A DNA stretch of 64,000 bases from Gelidibacter sediminis (GCF_004364975.1 NZ_SOBW01000010.1:1-64000); one strand, 5' to 3'. Shown: positions 39,230-49,258, numbered from the stretch's first letter. The notes: a model not told the origin generated them from the sequence alone. Numbers and translations: made by a program.

Positions 39230-40558
39230 CTATCTCATGTTTTTCATTGCCTGCATCATCGCTTTTCCTTTGCCGCCCTGCATCATCTTCATCATCTTAC
39301 TCATTTGATTGAATTGTTTCAGTAACTGGTTTACTTCTTGTACAGAAGTCCCAGAACCTTTACCAATACGTTTTTTTCTACTTGCATTGATTACTGAAGG
39401 GTTAGTACGTTCCAATGGTGTCATAGAATGGATGATGGCTTCAATACCTTTAAACGCATCGTCATCAATATCAATATCCTTCATCATTTTTCCAGCACCG
39501 GGAATCATTCCCATAAGGTCTTTCATATTCCCCATCTTTTTGATCTGCTGAATTTGAGTCAAGAAATCGTCAAAACCAAATTGATTTTTTGCGATTTTTT
39601 TCTGAAGCTTGCGGGCCTCCTCCTCATCAAACTGCTCTTGTGCACGTTCAACAAGAGACACGACATCTCCCATCCCTAAAATACGGTCTGCCATACGTGA
39701 CGGATAGAACACATCTATAGCTTCCATTTTCTCCCCTGTACCAATAAACTTAATTGGTTTATTAACGACAGATTTAATCGAAATAGCAGCACCACCACGA
39801 GTGTCTCCATCTAATTTGGTAAGAATAACACCATCAAAGTTTAAGACGTCATTAAAAGCTTTGGCTGTATTAACAGCATCCTGACCTGTCATGGCATCAA
39901 CTACAAACAAAGTTTCCTGGGGCTGAATGGCCGCATGAATATTAGAAATCTCCTTCATCATGGCCTCATCAATTGCTAAACGACCAGCGGTATCAATGAT
40001 GACCACATTATGTCCATTAGCTTTTGCGTGCGCAATACCGGCTCTTGCAATAGCCACAGGGTCTGTATTTCCTTTATCACTAAATACCTCAACATTTATT
40101 TGATCCCCCACAACATGCAATTGGTCTACCGCAGCAGGACGGTATACATCACAGGCCACCAATAATGGTTTTTTAGTTTTCTTATTTTTAAGATAGTTGG
40201 CCAGTTTTCCAGAAAACGTTGTTTTACCAGAACCTTGTAAACCGGACATTAAAATGACACTTGGGTTTCCTGAGAGATTAAGACCTTCAGCATCGCCACC
40301 CATCAATCCAGTCAGCTCATCTTTGACCAACTTTACCATCAATTGGCCCGGTTGCAATGTGGTCAATACATCTTGACCCAGTGCTTTTTCCTTTACCGTA
40401 TTGGTAAATTCTTTCGCAATTTTAAAGTTGACGTCGGCGTCTAGTAGGGCTCTTCGAACCTCTTTTAAGGTTTCAGCAACATTAACTTCAGTAATGCTTC
40501 CATGTCCTTTTAGAACGTGTAAGGCTTTATCTAACTTTTCACTTAAATTATTAAACAT
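39230..40558 (-). CDS. ffh: Signal recognition particle protein
   Basis: 442 residues. N domain, then the G domain with MSGLQGSGKTTFSGKLANYL near residue 104, DTAGRLAID and TKLDGDTRGGAAISI. The Met-rich M domain (about 300-442) includes MGNMKDLMGMIPGAGKMM and ends with KMMQGGKGKAMMQAMKNMR, which binds 4.5S RNA and signal sequences. Ffh with FtsY targets nascent membrane proteins. A TAAATTTG element at 40616-40623 is a possible -7 box. Confidence 0.97.
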   Translation of the reverse strand: MFNNLSEKLDKALHVLKGHGSITEVNVAETLKEVRRALLDADVNFKIAKEFTNTVKEKALGQDVLTTLQPGQLMVKLVKDELTGLMGGDAEGLNLSGNPSVILMSGLQGSGKTTFSGKLANYLKNKKTKKPLLVACDVYRPAAVDQLHVVGDQINVEVFSDKGNTDPVAIARAGIAHAKANGHNVVIIDTAGRLAIDEAMMKEISNIHAAIQPQETLFVVDAMTGQDAVNTAKAFNDVLNFDGVILTKLDGDTRGGAAISIKSVVNKPIKFIGTGEKMEAIDVFYPSRMADRILGMGDVVSLVERAQEQFDEEEARKLQKKIAKNQFGFDDFLTQIQQIKKMGNMKDLMGMIPGAGKMMKDIDIDDDAFKGIEAIIHSMTPLERTNPSVINASRKKRIGKGSGTSVQEVNQLLKQFNQMSKMMKMMQGGKGKAMMQAMKNMR

Positions 40559-40663
40559 AGGGTTTCAGTGTTCTTTTTGCGACAAAATAGACCGCAAGAA
40601 TTAAATTTTGAGTTGCAAATTTACGTATTTGATGGCTATTTTTAAAACCATGCGTGCATTAAA

Positions 40664-42442
40664 TTACATGCGCTCAGGAACATCAATTCCCAACAGGCTA
40701 AAGGCATTTTTAATTGTAACAGCCACTTTACGTGAGAGTGCTACCCTAAACGCTTTTTCATTTTCGTTTTCCGCGCCCAGAATGGAAACATTTTGATAGA
40801 AAGAATTAAATTCCTTCACCAAATCATAGGTATAGTTGGCTATTAAGGCTGGACTATGGTTTTCTGCCGCATTTTGAATAACTTCAGGAAATAACAGCAA
40901 TTGCTTGATAAGCTCTTTTTCCTTTTGATGAAGTTGAATGGATTGAATATCTAAAGTTGAATTGGCATCAGCTTTTCTTAAAATGGATTGGATTCTCGCA
41001 TAGGTATATTGAATAAATGGACCGGTATTACCTTGAAAATCGATAGATTCCTTCGGGTCGAAAAGAATTCGTTTTTTAGGATCAACTTTTAAAATATAAT
41101 ATTTTAAAGCGCCCAACCCGATCGCTTTGTAAAGTTCTTGTTTTTCTTCAATAGAATAGCCTTCCAATTTTCCTAGCTCCTCAGAAATTTCTTCCGCCGT
41201 TTTTGCCATTTCAACTATCAAGTCGTCAGCATCAACAACAGTCCCTTCCCTACTCTTCATTTTACCTGAAGGCAAATCGACCATTCCATAACTCAAATGG
41301 AACAAGTTTTCAGCCCATTCAAACCCAAGTTTCTTAATTATTAAAAACAAGACTTGAAAGTGGTATTCTTGCTCATTACCAACTGTGTAAACCATACCTC
41401 CAACATCAGGAAAATCTTTAACCCGCTGAATGGCGGTTCCAATATCTTGGGTCATATAAACAGCGGTACCATCAGCTCTAAGCACAATTTTTTCGTCCAA
41501 TCCATCCGCTGTTAAATCGCACCAAACGGAACCGTCTCCCTTTTTAAAAAATACGCCAGACTTTAAACCTTCCGCAACAAATTCCTTACCCAATAGATAG
41601 GTTTGACTTTCATAATACAGATTATCAAAATCAACACCCAAATTTTTATAAGTTTCATCAAACCCTTCATATACCCAAGCATTCATGGTTTCCCACAGCG
41701 TCACAGTTTCTGCATCGCCAGCTTCCCACTTTTGGAGCATTTCTTGGGCTTCTAATAATATAGGCGCCATCTTTTTAGCTTCCTCCTCCGTTTTACCTTG
41801 AGCAATTAAGTCTTGAACTTCCTTTTTGTACTCCTGATCAAATTTTACGTAATAATTACCAACAAGCTTATCACCCTTTAGTCCTGAGGAATCTGGCGTC
41901 TCATTGTTGCCAAAACGTTTCCAAGCCAACATACTTTTACAGATATGAATACCCCTATCATTAATAATTTGGGTTTTATACACTTTTTTACCAGATGCTT
42001 TTAATATTTCTGAAACACTATAGCCTAATAAATTATTTCGGATATGTCCTAGATGCAATGGTTTATTTGTGTTTGGGGAAGAATACTCCACCATCACAGC
42101 TTTGTTTTCTGGTTGCACCTCAACAAAACCGAAGGCATCGTTATTTTTAATAGTTTCAAAAACTTCAAGGTAATACATCGTATCTATCTCTATATTTAAG
42201 AATCCTTTGACAACGTTGAATGACTTGATGAGTTTTAATTCTTCCAATAGATATTGGCCAATTTGCTGTCCTATTTGAACAGGATTCCCTTTTACCACTC
42301 GCAACATAGGAAAAACAACCACTGTAATATCGCCCACAAACTCCTTACGGGTTGATTGTAATTCAACCGATTCCAAATCTGCATTAAAAAGTGAACGTAC
42401 TGCTTGTTTTACGTGATGTGATATGGTTTCCTGAAGATTCAT
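40664..42442 (-). CDS. argS: Arginyl-tRNA synthetase
   Basis: 592 residues. Class I motif HLGH appears in SSPNTNKPLHLGHIRNNLLG near residue 127. The KMSKS-equivalent is MKSREGTVVDADDLI near 394, where the Lys is displaced as usual in ArgRS. The N-terminal ArgRS domain and the C-terminal DALR domain (ALSRKVAVTIKNAFSLLGID, ending PERM) are both complete. A TATCTTTG element at 42464-42471 on the minus strand lies about 22 bp before the start. Confidence 0.97.
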   Translation of the reverse strand: MNLQETISHHVKQAVRSLFNADLESVELQSTRKEFVGDITVVVFPMLRVVKGNPVQIGQQIGQYLLEELKLIKSFNVVKGFLNIEIDTMYYLEVFETIKNNDAFGFVEVQPENKAVMVEYSSPNTNKPLHLGHIRNNLLGYSVSEILKASGKKVYKTQIINDRGIHICKSMLAWKRFGNNETPDSSGLKGDKLVGNYYVKFDQEYKKEVQDLIAQGKTEEEAKKMAPILLEAQEMLQKWEAGDAETVTLWETMNAWVYEGFDETYKNLGVDFDNLYYESQTYLLGKEFVAEGLKSGVFFKKGDGSVWCDLTADGLDEKIVLRADGTAVYMTQDIGTAIQRVKDFPDVGGMVYTVGNEQEYHFQVLFLIIKKLGFEWAENLFHLSYGMVDLPSGKMKSREGTVVDADDLIVEMAKTAEEISEELGKLEGYSIEEKQELYKAIGLGALKYYILKVDPKKRILFDPKESIDFQGNTGPFIQYTYARIQSILRKADANSTLDIQSIQLHQKEKELIKQLLLFPEVIQNAAENHSPALIANYTYDLVKEFNSFYQNVSILGAENENEKAFRVALSRKVAVTIKNAFSLLGIDVPERM

Positions 42443-43018
42443 TTCGTGTTAATTTTAAGTCTGCAAAGATACAGTTTTAATTAAAATTATGGGTTAGCTC
42501 ATCTGGGATAATTATTGAAATCATATCACAGCATCTTAATGTTGAGATAATTATTAAAGATCCGTTAATACTGTGCAGTTAAACGAGTTATATTTTGATG
42601 TTAACTTTAAAAGTGTATTTTTGAAGCTAGCTAAACCAAGCCTAAATAAAACACACTACTTAACCGCCTATTAATCAACCACATGTATGCACGAGAGAAT
42701 TTTCAGTAAACCAACATGCATTTCAACGACAAAACTGTTGTTTTTCCAAGATATTTACCATTCATCGGAAATCCTAGAAAACCATTGAAAGTGAGTAGTC
42801 ACTTTAACTAATTTTTTGGTATTAAAACCTAAAAATTAGTTCAAGTAAACCCTTTTAGTCATTTTTGATCAGCTATTAATCAAGGTCTAAACAACGTTGA
42901 TAAAACTTATAGAATCCTTAACATTATTGTTATTGTATTTTGTGAACGTGCCGCACCTCTCCCTCAAGGCTAGCTCTTATCACATCAACATTACAATTTA
43001 TAACTAATTGCAAAAAAA
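42443..43018. other. Long divergent intergenic region between argS and the TPR kinase gene
   Basis: 576 bp with no convincing gene. It holds the argS -7 candidate at 42464-42471, a direct repeat GATAATTATT at 42507 and 42546, and a strong stem-loop at 42806-42841. It does not match any RNA family I recognise by eye. Confidence 0.5.
42806..42841. other. Perfect stem-loop in the argS/kinase intergenic region
   Basis: AACTAATTTTT (42806-42816) pairs with AAAAATTAGTT (42831-42841) over 11 bp, then GGT/ACC extends it past a T-T mismatch, with loop ATTAAA. No gene ends here on either strand, so an ordinary terminator role is unlikely. Confidence 0.75.
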
Positions 43019-45079
43019 ATGAAACGATTAATCTCGTTAGCTGCCTTTTTTGCTGTCTTTTATGGTCATTCTCAGACTAAAGAGATAGATAGCCTTGCTA
43101 TACAATTAGCTTATCAAAAACAAGATTCGTCTAAGGTAGACACTTCCATTGACCTCATCAAAGCACTTTACAAAACCGAGGAATACAAAAAAGCCCTATT
43201 GTATATCTCGGAAACAGAACAACTATCGCAATCAATTAACTACGCTAAAGGTGTTGCAGAAGCCAATTATTATAAGGCTTTAATTTACGCTCAAAAAAAC
43301 GACTATTATAACGCCATAGATCATTTCAACAAATCAAAAAAGATCTACCTAGAACTTAAAGATACTTTAGGTATTGCAAAAGTGAGCAATAGTATTGGGT
43401 TGATTGAAATAAAGAGAGGCAACTACCGTATTGGTCTTGCCAACTCTCTATCTGCCATAAAAATATTTGAAGAGCGCAACTTAAATGAAGATCTCAGCTT
43501 AGCATATAACAACCTGGCAGAAGCGTACCTAAAGACCAACCAAATTGATAAGGCCCTAGAATTCAATCTAAAAACCCTGCGAATTAGAGAGCGTTTACAA
43601 GACAGTAGCGGCATTAAAATGTCCACAAAAAATATTGCACAATTATACTCTGAACGTAAGGAACACCGTAAGGCCATTGAATATTATGAGGATGTATTGG
43701 CAATGCTAAACACTACCACGGACCAGTCTTTAAGAGGCGAAATCCTACCGAGAATAGGAGATGAATATCTCAAATTTAGAAATTTTGATAAGGCCGCATC
43801 GTATTTAGTTGAAGGCTTAAAGTACAATAGAAAGGCAAATAATAAAGACGGAATTTTACGGGCACTCAATTCGATTGGCGCATTAAACCTTGCACTCAAT
43901 AAGACTAAACTTGCTGAAAGTCAAATTTATGAAGCCCACGAGTTGGCTAAATCTGCCGGAAACAATGAAGAATTATTAAAAAACTACAAACTGTTAATGG
44001 CATTGGACTCTACAAAAGGGCGATTCCAAAATGCCTATGGTTGGCAACGCGAATACTACAGTTTAAAACAACAATTAGAATCTGACCACCAACCACAACT
44101 GCCAGACTCAAATGGTATTCTTGAAGACTCTCTGCTTTCTGTATCTGACAGCGATACTGTTGATTCCGAAATTGAAACCTTAGATGCGCCAAACAATACG
44201 AAACAGGTAAAAAATCTTAAACTCCTTTCGTATGCCTTAATTGTTGGTTTTGTAGGAGTTTTAACTGTTCTATTACTCATCTATCTCAAACGAAAAAACA
44301 CCATCAAATATACCCAAGAATTAGAAGAGAAGAACAAACAAATCCAACTCCAAAATGACGCTATTTTAGAACAATCGCACCACTTGGAAGAAACCAATAA
44401 AGTTAAAGACCGCTTATTTTCTATTGTTTCTCACGATCTAAAAGATTCCATCTCATCTATTAAAGGATTTTTAGATTTATTGAAGGAGGACAGCATAAGC
44501 AGGGAAGAGTTTGACGAATTAATCCCTGAACTTAGTGAAAACGCAAATAATGCATCCTTATTATTATTCAATTTATTGAACTGGTCCAAATCACAAATGC
44601 AAAATCTGAAACCTAAACCTGAACTGTTTAACATTCAAGATATATTCCAGAGTAAGATTAATCTTGTCGATCAGAAGATAGAACAAAAACGAATTGTGGT
44701 TATAGACGAATCGCAACACGAGTTGGTCTACGCCGATAAGAGCATGGTTGAAATTATCATTCAAAATTTAATTACCAACGCTGTGAAGTTTAGTCGCGTT
44801 GGTGATATTATTACTGTTTCCAATAAAGATGTTGGTGGAAAATCTTTAATTTGTGTAGAAGACACGGGCGTTGGAATAACCAAAGAAAACTTGGCAAAAT
44901 TGTTTCAGAACAACAACTTTACTACCGTGGGCACCCAAAATGAAAAAGGTACCGGTTTAGGGTTGACCATATGCAAGGAGCTGGTAGAATTAAACCATGG
45001 TCGTATTTGGGTAGAAAGCACACCCAATGTAGGCACCAAGTTTTATGTGGAACTTCCTAAGGCAAAGCTAGTAGAATAA
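43019..45079 (+). CDS. Sensor histidine kinase with TPR sensor region
   Basis: 686 residues. Signal peptide ending GHSQ, then periplasmic TPR-like repeats (about 35-340; motifs AKGVAEANYYKALIYAQKND, LSLAYNNLAEAYLKTNQIDK). One membrane segment lies at about 402-424. A coiled coil (about 433-460) leads to the HisKA domain with phospho-accepting His472 in FSIVSHDLKDSISSIKGF. The ATPase has an N box QNLITNAVKFS, G1 EDTGVGIT and G2 GTGLGLTICKEL. No receiver or DNA-binding domain is fused and no response regulator gene lies nearby, so it is an orphan. The signal sensed is unknown. Confidence 0.93.
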   Translation: MKRLISLAAFFAVFYGHSQTKEIDSLAIQLAYQKQDSSKVDTSIDLIKALYKTEEYKKALLYISETEQLSQSINYAKGVAEANYYKALIYAQKNDYYNAIDHFNKSKKIYLELKDTLGIAKVSNSIGLIEIKRGNYRIGLANSLSAIKIFEERNLNEDLSLAYNNLAEAYLKTNQIDKALEFNLKTLRIRERLQDSSGIKMSTKNIAQLYSERKEHRKAIEYYEDVLAMLNTTTDQSLRGEILPRIGDEYLKFRNFDKAASYLVEGLKYNRKANNKDGILRALNSIGALNLALNKTKLAESQIYEAHELAKSAGNNEELLKNYKLLMALDSTKGRFQNAYGWQREYYSLKQQLESDHQPQLPDSNGILEDSLLSVSDSDTVDSEIETLDAPNNTKQVKNLKLLSYALIVGFVGVLTVLLLIYLKRKNTIKYTQELEEKNKQIQLQNDAILEQSHHLEETNKVKDRLFSIVSHDLKDSISSIKGFLDLLKEDSISREEFDELIPELSENANNASLLLFNLLNWSKSQMQNLKPKPELFNIQDIFQSKINLVDQKIEQKRIVVIDESQHELVYADKSMVEIIIQNLITNAVKFSRVGDIITVSNKDVGGKSLICVEDTGVGITKENLAKLFQNNNFTTVGTQNEKGTGLGLTICKELVELNHGRIWVESTPNVGTKFYVELPKAKLVE

Positions 45080-45122
45080 AGAAATGGGCCTCAATACAAA
45101 TATAACTTGAAGCTCCTAAATA

Positions 45123-46055
45123 CTATGCTTTTGGCAAAAACACTTCAGCCATCATGCAGCGTGCACTTCCTCCACCACAAGTTTCTATTGTCTCCAAATC
45201 ACTGAAAAGGATATCACAATGTGCTGACAGCTTCTCAATTTGATGAGTGGTTAAGCTCTCGTGGGCAGCTTTACTCATTACCAGATAACATTTACCCGCA
45301 GCTCCGCTCACCTGCAACATATTGCCCGCAAAATGATGCATTTGTTTTTCTGTTATGGCAATAATCTCCTTACCATCTTCTTTCAGATGTTTCATCACAT
45401 TTTTACGTTCCTTTTTGTCGTCGATACTATCTAAACAAATAACCGCAAAAGTTTCCCCAATACACATCATTACATTGGTATGATATATTGGTAAACGCTG
45501 GTTATCTACAGTTTGGTAGGCTGTAAACACAATTGGGTGGTAATCAAAATCTTCACAAAATTCAATAAATAAATCTTCATCAGCTCTAGGCGAAAGGGCA
45601 CAATACGCCTTGCCATTTGCACGGTCTAAGACAATACTTCCAGTACCTTCCAAAAATAGATGATCATCTTCTGCACTGGTATAATCAACAATGTTTTCAA
45701 TTAAAAAGCCTTCATCTTCCAATCGTGCAAACAACTCTTCACGACGTTCCTTTCTTCTATTTTCGGCAAACATGGGGTACAGCGCTAAGTCTCCATTTTC
45801 ATGAAAGCTAACCCAATTATTCGGAAAAATAGAATCCGGTGTATCGTTCAACTTATCATCATCTTCAACTATAACCGTCACTCCAACAGCACGTAATTTC
45901 TCCACAAAAGCATCAAACTCGGCTTGTGCTTTCTTATTAATTTCAGAATTTTTGAGTTCTAAATCTTCCTGAAAATAATTATTGACTGCCGTTTGTTCGT
46001 TCATCCTAAAATTAACAGGACGAATCATTAAAATGGTATTTGTGGTTTGTTGCAT
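45123..46055 (-). CDS. ctlX: CtlX-type pentein hydrolase (arginine deiminase fold)
   Basis: 310 residues. The N-terminus IRPVNFRMNEQTAVNNYFQ and the segments PDSIFPNNWVSFHENGDLAL, EGTGSIVLDR, HTNVMMCIGE and HFAGNMLQVSG fit the CtlX family, named for citrulline utilisation. The C-terminal CGGGSARCM places Cys300 as nucleophile, like the RCM of arginine deiminase. It probably hydrolyses a C-N bond in a guanidino or ureido substrate. Substrate identity is inferred from family only. It diverges from the M14 peptidase gene. Confidence 0.88.
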   Translation of the reverse strand: MQQTTNTILMIRPVNFRMNEQTAVNNYFQEDLELKNSEINKKAQAEFDAFVEKLRAVGVTVIVEDDDKLNDTPDSIFPNNWVSFHENGDLALYPMFAENRRKERREELFARLEDEGFLIENIVDYTSAEDDHLFLEGTGSIVLDRANGKAYCALSPRADEDLFIEFCEDFDYHPIVFTAYQTVDNQRLPIYHTNVMMCIGETFAVICLDSIDDKKERKNVMKHLKEDGKEIIAITEKQMHHFAGNMLQVSGAAGKCYLVMSKAAHESLTTHQIEKLSAHCDILFSDLETIETCGGGSARCMMAEVFLPKA

Positions 46056-46077
46056 ATTGAAGTAAATTTTATGCCGG

Positions 46078-46105
46078 CAAAACTAGTTTAAATTCATTAA
46101 TTTTG
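46078..46105. promoter_or_regulatory. Candidate divergent -7 elements between ctlX and the M14 peptidase gene
   Basis: On the minus strand TAGTTTTG (46085-46078) faces ctlX. On the plus strand TAATTTTG (46098-46105) faces the peptidase gene. Both match TAnnTTTG, 12 bp apart, so the two promoters would overlap. No TTG is seen at either -33 position. Confidence 0.4.
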
Positions 46106-46165
46106 GAAACGTATATGCTTTTAATTCAATTTATACGTTCAAGATTTTAATCAAAATAATTCTTA

Positions 46166-47899
46166 ATGAAATCCATTCTTTTATTCCTTTTTCTATCCGT
46201 ATCTCTTGTCGCTCAAAATAAAAACGCAGACCCAAATTTATTAACCGTATTTGAAAAAAGCAACGGACTCGAAACAGGAACTTACGAGCAAGTCATAGCG
46301 TATTATCAGTTATTAGCCAAATCGTTTCCACAAATTAGTCTCGACAGTATTGGCATGACTGATTCCGGAAAACCCTTGCATATTGCAACATATAATCCGG
46401 ATGCACTGTTTGACTTTGAAAAGATTAGAGCCACCAAGCAGATCATGCTTATCAATAATGGTATTCATCCAGGAGAACCAGATGGAATTGACGCTACCAT
46501 GCTCTTATTTAGAGATTTGGCGCAAGGCAAATTAACTATTCCCAAACATACGGTTTTAGTAACAATTCCGATATACAATGTTGGGGGCAGCTTAAATAGA
46601 AATTCCACATCACGTACCAATCAGGACGGTCCTATAGCATATGGTTTTAGAGGTAATGCCCGAAATTACGATTTGAATAGAGATTTTATAAAACTTGACA
46701 CCAAAAATGCACGGACATTTACTCAAATTTACCATCTCGTTCAACCCGCTATTTTTATAGATAATCATGTGAGCAATGGTGCAGATTATCAATACACTTT
46801 AACCCACCTGTTTACACAACACAACAAATTGGGAGGCGCACTTGGCAATTATATACATACAGAAATGACACCAAGTTTAGAGCAAAAGTTAGCCACTAGA
46901 AACTGGGACATTACACCTTATGTAAATGTATTTAACAAACTTCCGGAAGCAGGCTTTAGTCAGTTCAATGACTCGCCTCGCTATTCAACAGGGTACACCG
47001 CTCTGTTTAACAGTTTGGGCATGATGGTAGAAACACACATGTTAAAACCTTACAAACCTCGTGTTGAGGGCACCTATGAACTGATAAAAAGCATGCTGGA
47101 CATTGTTGAGAGAGATCATCAGAAAATAAAAATGTTGCGAGAAAACGCAATGGCAACTTTACAAACTGCTGAAACCTATCCGCTAGCGTGGACAATTGAC
47201 ACCACTAAAACTTCCATTTTGAAGTTTAAAGGTTATGAAGGCAAAATGGTTCCCAGTACAATTACTGGTAGTAATAGACTCTTTTATGATAGAACCAAAC
47301 CTTTTACAAGAGAAGTCACCTATCAAAATTATTTCAAACCTTCATCTGAAGTCACAATACCAAAAGCCTACATCATTCCTCAAGGATGGTGGAACGTAAT
47401 AGAAGTATTGAAATTGAATCAAGTAGAAATGAGAATTCTAAGTAAAGACACCACTATTGCAGTGGAACAGTATAAAATTGAAAAGTTCCAAACCCGAAAG
47501 GAAGCTTATGAGGGGCATTATCAACATTACAATACCAATGTAATAGCCTCCCAAAAAGACATTACCTTTAAAAAAGGGGATTATCTGATTGCAACCAATC
47601 AGAAAGCATTTCGATATTTATTGGAGACATTAGAACCGGTAGCTCCTGATTCATTTTTCAATTGGAATTTCTTTGATACAATTTTGCAGCAAAAGGAAGG
47701 ATTTTCACCCTATGTATGGGAAGATATGGCAGCAGAGTTATTAAAAAATAATTCAGCTTTACAATTGAAATTTGAAAACAAAAAGAAATCAGATATAGGA
47801 TTTTCAAATAATTGGTATGCACAATTAGATTGGTTGCACAAGCAGAGTGAGAATTATGAAAAGGAACATTTACAATACCCTGTTTACCGGGTTTTGTGA
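46166..47899 (+). CDS. M14-family zinc carboxypeptidase, secreted
   Basis: 577 residues with a signal peptide ending LVAQ. Zinc ligands are visible: His101 and Glu104 in NNGIHPGEPDGIDA and His201 in IDNHVSNGADYQYT. Glu289 in MMVETHMLKPY fits the catalytic Glu. NYDLNRDFIKLD supplies the substrate Arg. Family M14 enzymes remove C-terminal residues from peptides. A C-terminal part of about 250 residues follows the peptidase domain and is not assigned. Probably periplasmic. Confidence 0.9.
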   Translation: MKSILLFLFLSVSLVAQNKNADPNLLTVFEKSNGLETGTYEQVIAYYQLLAKSFPQISLDSIGMTDSGKPLHIATYNPDALFDFEKIRATKQIMLINNGIHPGEPDGIDATMLLFRDLAQGKLTIPKHTVLVTIPIYNVGGSLNRNSTSRTNQDGPIAYGFRGNARNYDLNRDFIKLDTKNARTFTQIYHLVQPAIFIDNHVSNGADYQYTLTHLFTQHNKLGGALGNYIHTEMTPSLEQKLATRNWDITPYVNVFNKLPEAGFSQFNDSPRYSTGYTALFNSLGMMVETHMLKPYKPRVEGTYELIKSMLDIVERDHQKIKMLRENAMATLQTAETYPLAWTIDTTKTSILKFKGYEGKMVPSTITGSNRLFYDRTKPFTREVTYQNYFKPSSEVTIPKAYIIPQGWWNVIEVLKLNQVEMRILSKDTTIAVEQYKIEKFQTRKEAYEGHYQHYNTNVIASQKDITFKKGDYLIATNQKAFRYLLETLEPVAPDSFFNWNFFDTILQQKEGFSPYVWEDMAAELLKNNSALQLKFENKKKSDIGFSNNWYAQLDWLHKQSENYEKEHLQYPVYRVL

Positions 47900-47906
47900 G
47901 AGATCC

Positions 47907-48488
47907 TTAAACCAATATCCTGATATTGGCATAAGAATTTTCCATCGCATTTTTAATTTGATGCGGATTGAGCCATTCTACTTTTGTAATGCCTTCATCT
48001 TCTTGCGGCTCCAAACAGCCATTATAGTTGGTTTGCATTTTGAACCAATATGTTATTTTCAATTGGTGTCTACCATTTCGTTTAAAAATATGATAGGTAG
48101 TTTCTAAAGGTGCAATAATTTTTAGTCCATTAACTCTCGTTTCCTCTTCCACTTCACGTAATGCCGTTTCTTCAATACTTTCCTTCCCTTCTATCTTACC
48201 TTTGGGCAAATCCCATTTGTCGTTTCGATAGATAAAAAGGACTTCACCTTTATCATTAAATACTTTACCACCGCCAGCAATAACATTTGGAAGGAGTTTT
48301 AGAAAAGATTTTAACAACTTGTCTTCCCTTTTCCCTATCAATTTAACACATTTAAGATCTGTAGTATTAAGCTCTTTTATTATTTTACCAATATTAACAG
48401 TACTCAGTAAATAGTTTTTGAAATCTTTCTCCTTCCTAACCTTAGTGGTAAGAATAATAGGCTTATCATTAACAAAAACTTGATACAT
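47907..48488 (-). CDS. Nudix hydrolase
   Basis: 193 residues. The Nudix box GKIEGKESIEETALREVEEE fits GX5EX7REUXEE. WDLPKGKIEG is the usual lead-in. The first 65 residues are a separate N-terminal part (starts MYQVFVNDKPIILTTKVRKE). Family members hydrolyse nucleoside diphosphate derivatives. The exact substrate is unknown. The gene lies convergent with the M14 peptidase gene, with 7 bp between the stops. Confidence 0.92.
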   Translation of the reverse strand: MYQVFVNDKPIILTTKVRKEKDFKNYLLSTVNIGKIIKELNTTDLKCVKLIGKREDKLLKSFLKLLPNVIAGGGKVFNDKGEVLFIYRNDKWDLPKGKIEGKESIEETALREVEEETRVNGLKIIAPLETTYHIFKRNGRHQLKITYWFKMQTNYNGCLEPQEDEGITKVEWLNPHQIKNAMENSYANIRILV

Positions 48489-48601
48489 CTTTTCTATCCT
48501 GAAACTATTATATGCGTAAAAATATAATATTTTGACAGACAGCAGTGTTTTTGAAAATAATTTTTCGTTATTTTTTTAAATTCAAAATCTATAAAATTGT
48601 T

Positions 48602-48609
48602 TAATTTTG
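48602..48609 (+). promoter_or_regulatory. Candidate -7 element of pyrE, near-leaderless
   Basis: TAATTTTG matches the -7 consensus and ends only 4 bp before the pyrE ATG. Transcription would start at or next to the start codon. No TTG at -33 is seen. Confidence 0.5.
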
Positions 48610-48613
48610 CGTC

Positions 48614-49258
48614 ATGATTTTTAATAAACAAACCGCTAAAAAAACCGCTGAGCTGCTATTGCAGATTCACGCGATCAAATTGCAGCCAAATCAACCATTT
48701 ACATGGGCATCTGGCTGGAAATCTCCAATTTATTGTGACAATCGTATTGTGCTCTCCTATCCGCCAATCCGTAATTACGTGCGAGAAACTATGGCAAAAC
48801 ATATTGAGCAACACTATGGCAAACCAGATGTTATTGCAGGTGTGGCTACAGGGGCCATTGGCATAGGCGTTTTGGTAGCCGAATATTTAGGATTGCCATT
48901 TGTGTATGTAAGACCTGAAGCCAAAGGACACGGTAGGCAAAATCAAATTGAAGGCCACCTCGAAAAAGGACAGAATGTGGTTGTAGTTGAAGACTTAATT
49001 AGCACAGGGAAAAGCAGTCTGAATGCCGTTAAAGCACTTGAAGAGGCCAATGTAAATGTTAAAGGGATGATTGCGATATTCTCTTACGGATTTGAAGTAG
49101 CTATCAACAATTTTAAAGAGGCTGATATTACATTGCATACTCTAAGCAATTACGAGAGTCTCTTGGAACAAGCCTCAGACACTAATTATATTACCGCCAA
49201 AGAACAGGAAGTATTAGCTGCTTGGAATGCCAACCCAAGTGAATGGAATGCTTTTTGA
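48614..49258 (+). CDS. pyrE: Orotate phosphoribosyltransferase
   Basis: 214 residues. SGWKSPIYCDNRIVLSYP and VATGAIGIGVLVAEYLGLPFV are typical of PyrE. The PRPP-binding motif is VVVVEDLISTGKSSLNAVKAL. YVRPEAKGHGRQNQIEG supplies the flexible loop with Lys. The enzyme makes OMP from orotate and PRPP in pyrimidine synthesis. carA, the first step's small subunit, is elsewhere in this window. Confidence 0.96.
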   Translation: MIFNKQTAKKTAELLLQIHAIKLQPNQPFTWASGWKSPIYCDNRIVLSYPPIRNYVRETMAKHIEQHYGKPDVIAGVATGAIGIGVLVAEYLGLPFVYVRPEAKGHGRQNQIEGHLEKGQNVVVVEDLISTGKSSLNAVKALEEANVNVKGMIAIFSYGFEVAINNFKEADITLHTLSNYESLLEQASDTNYITAKEQEVLAAWNANPSEWNAF

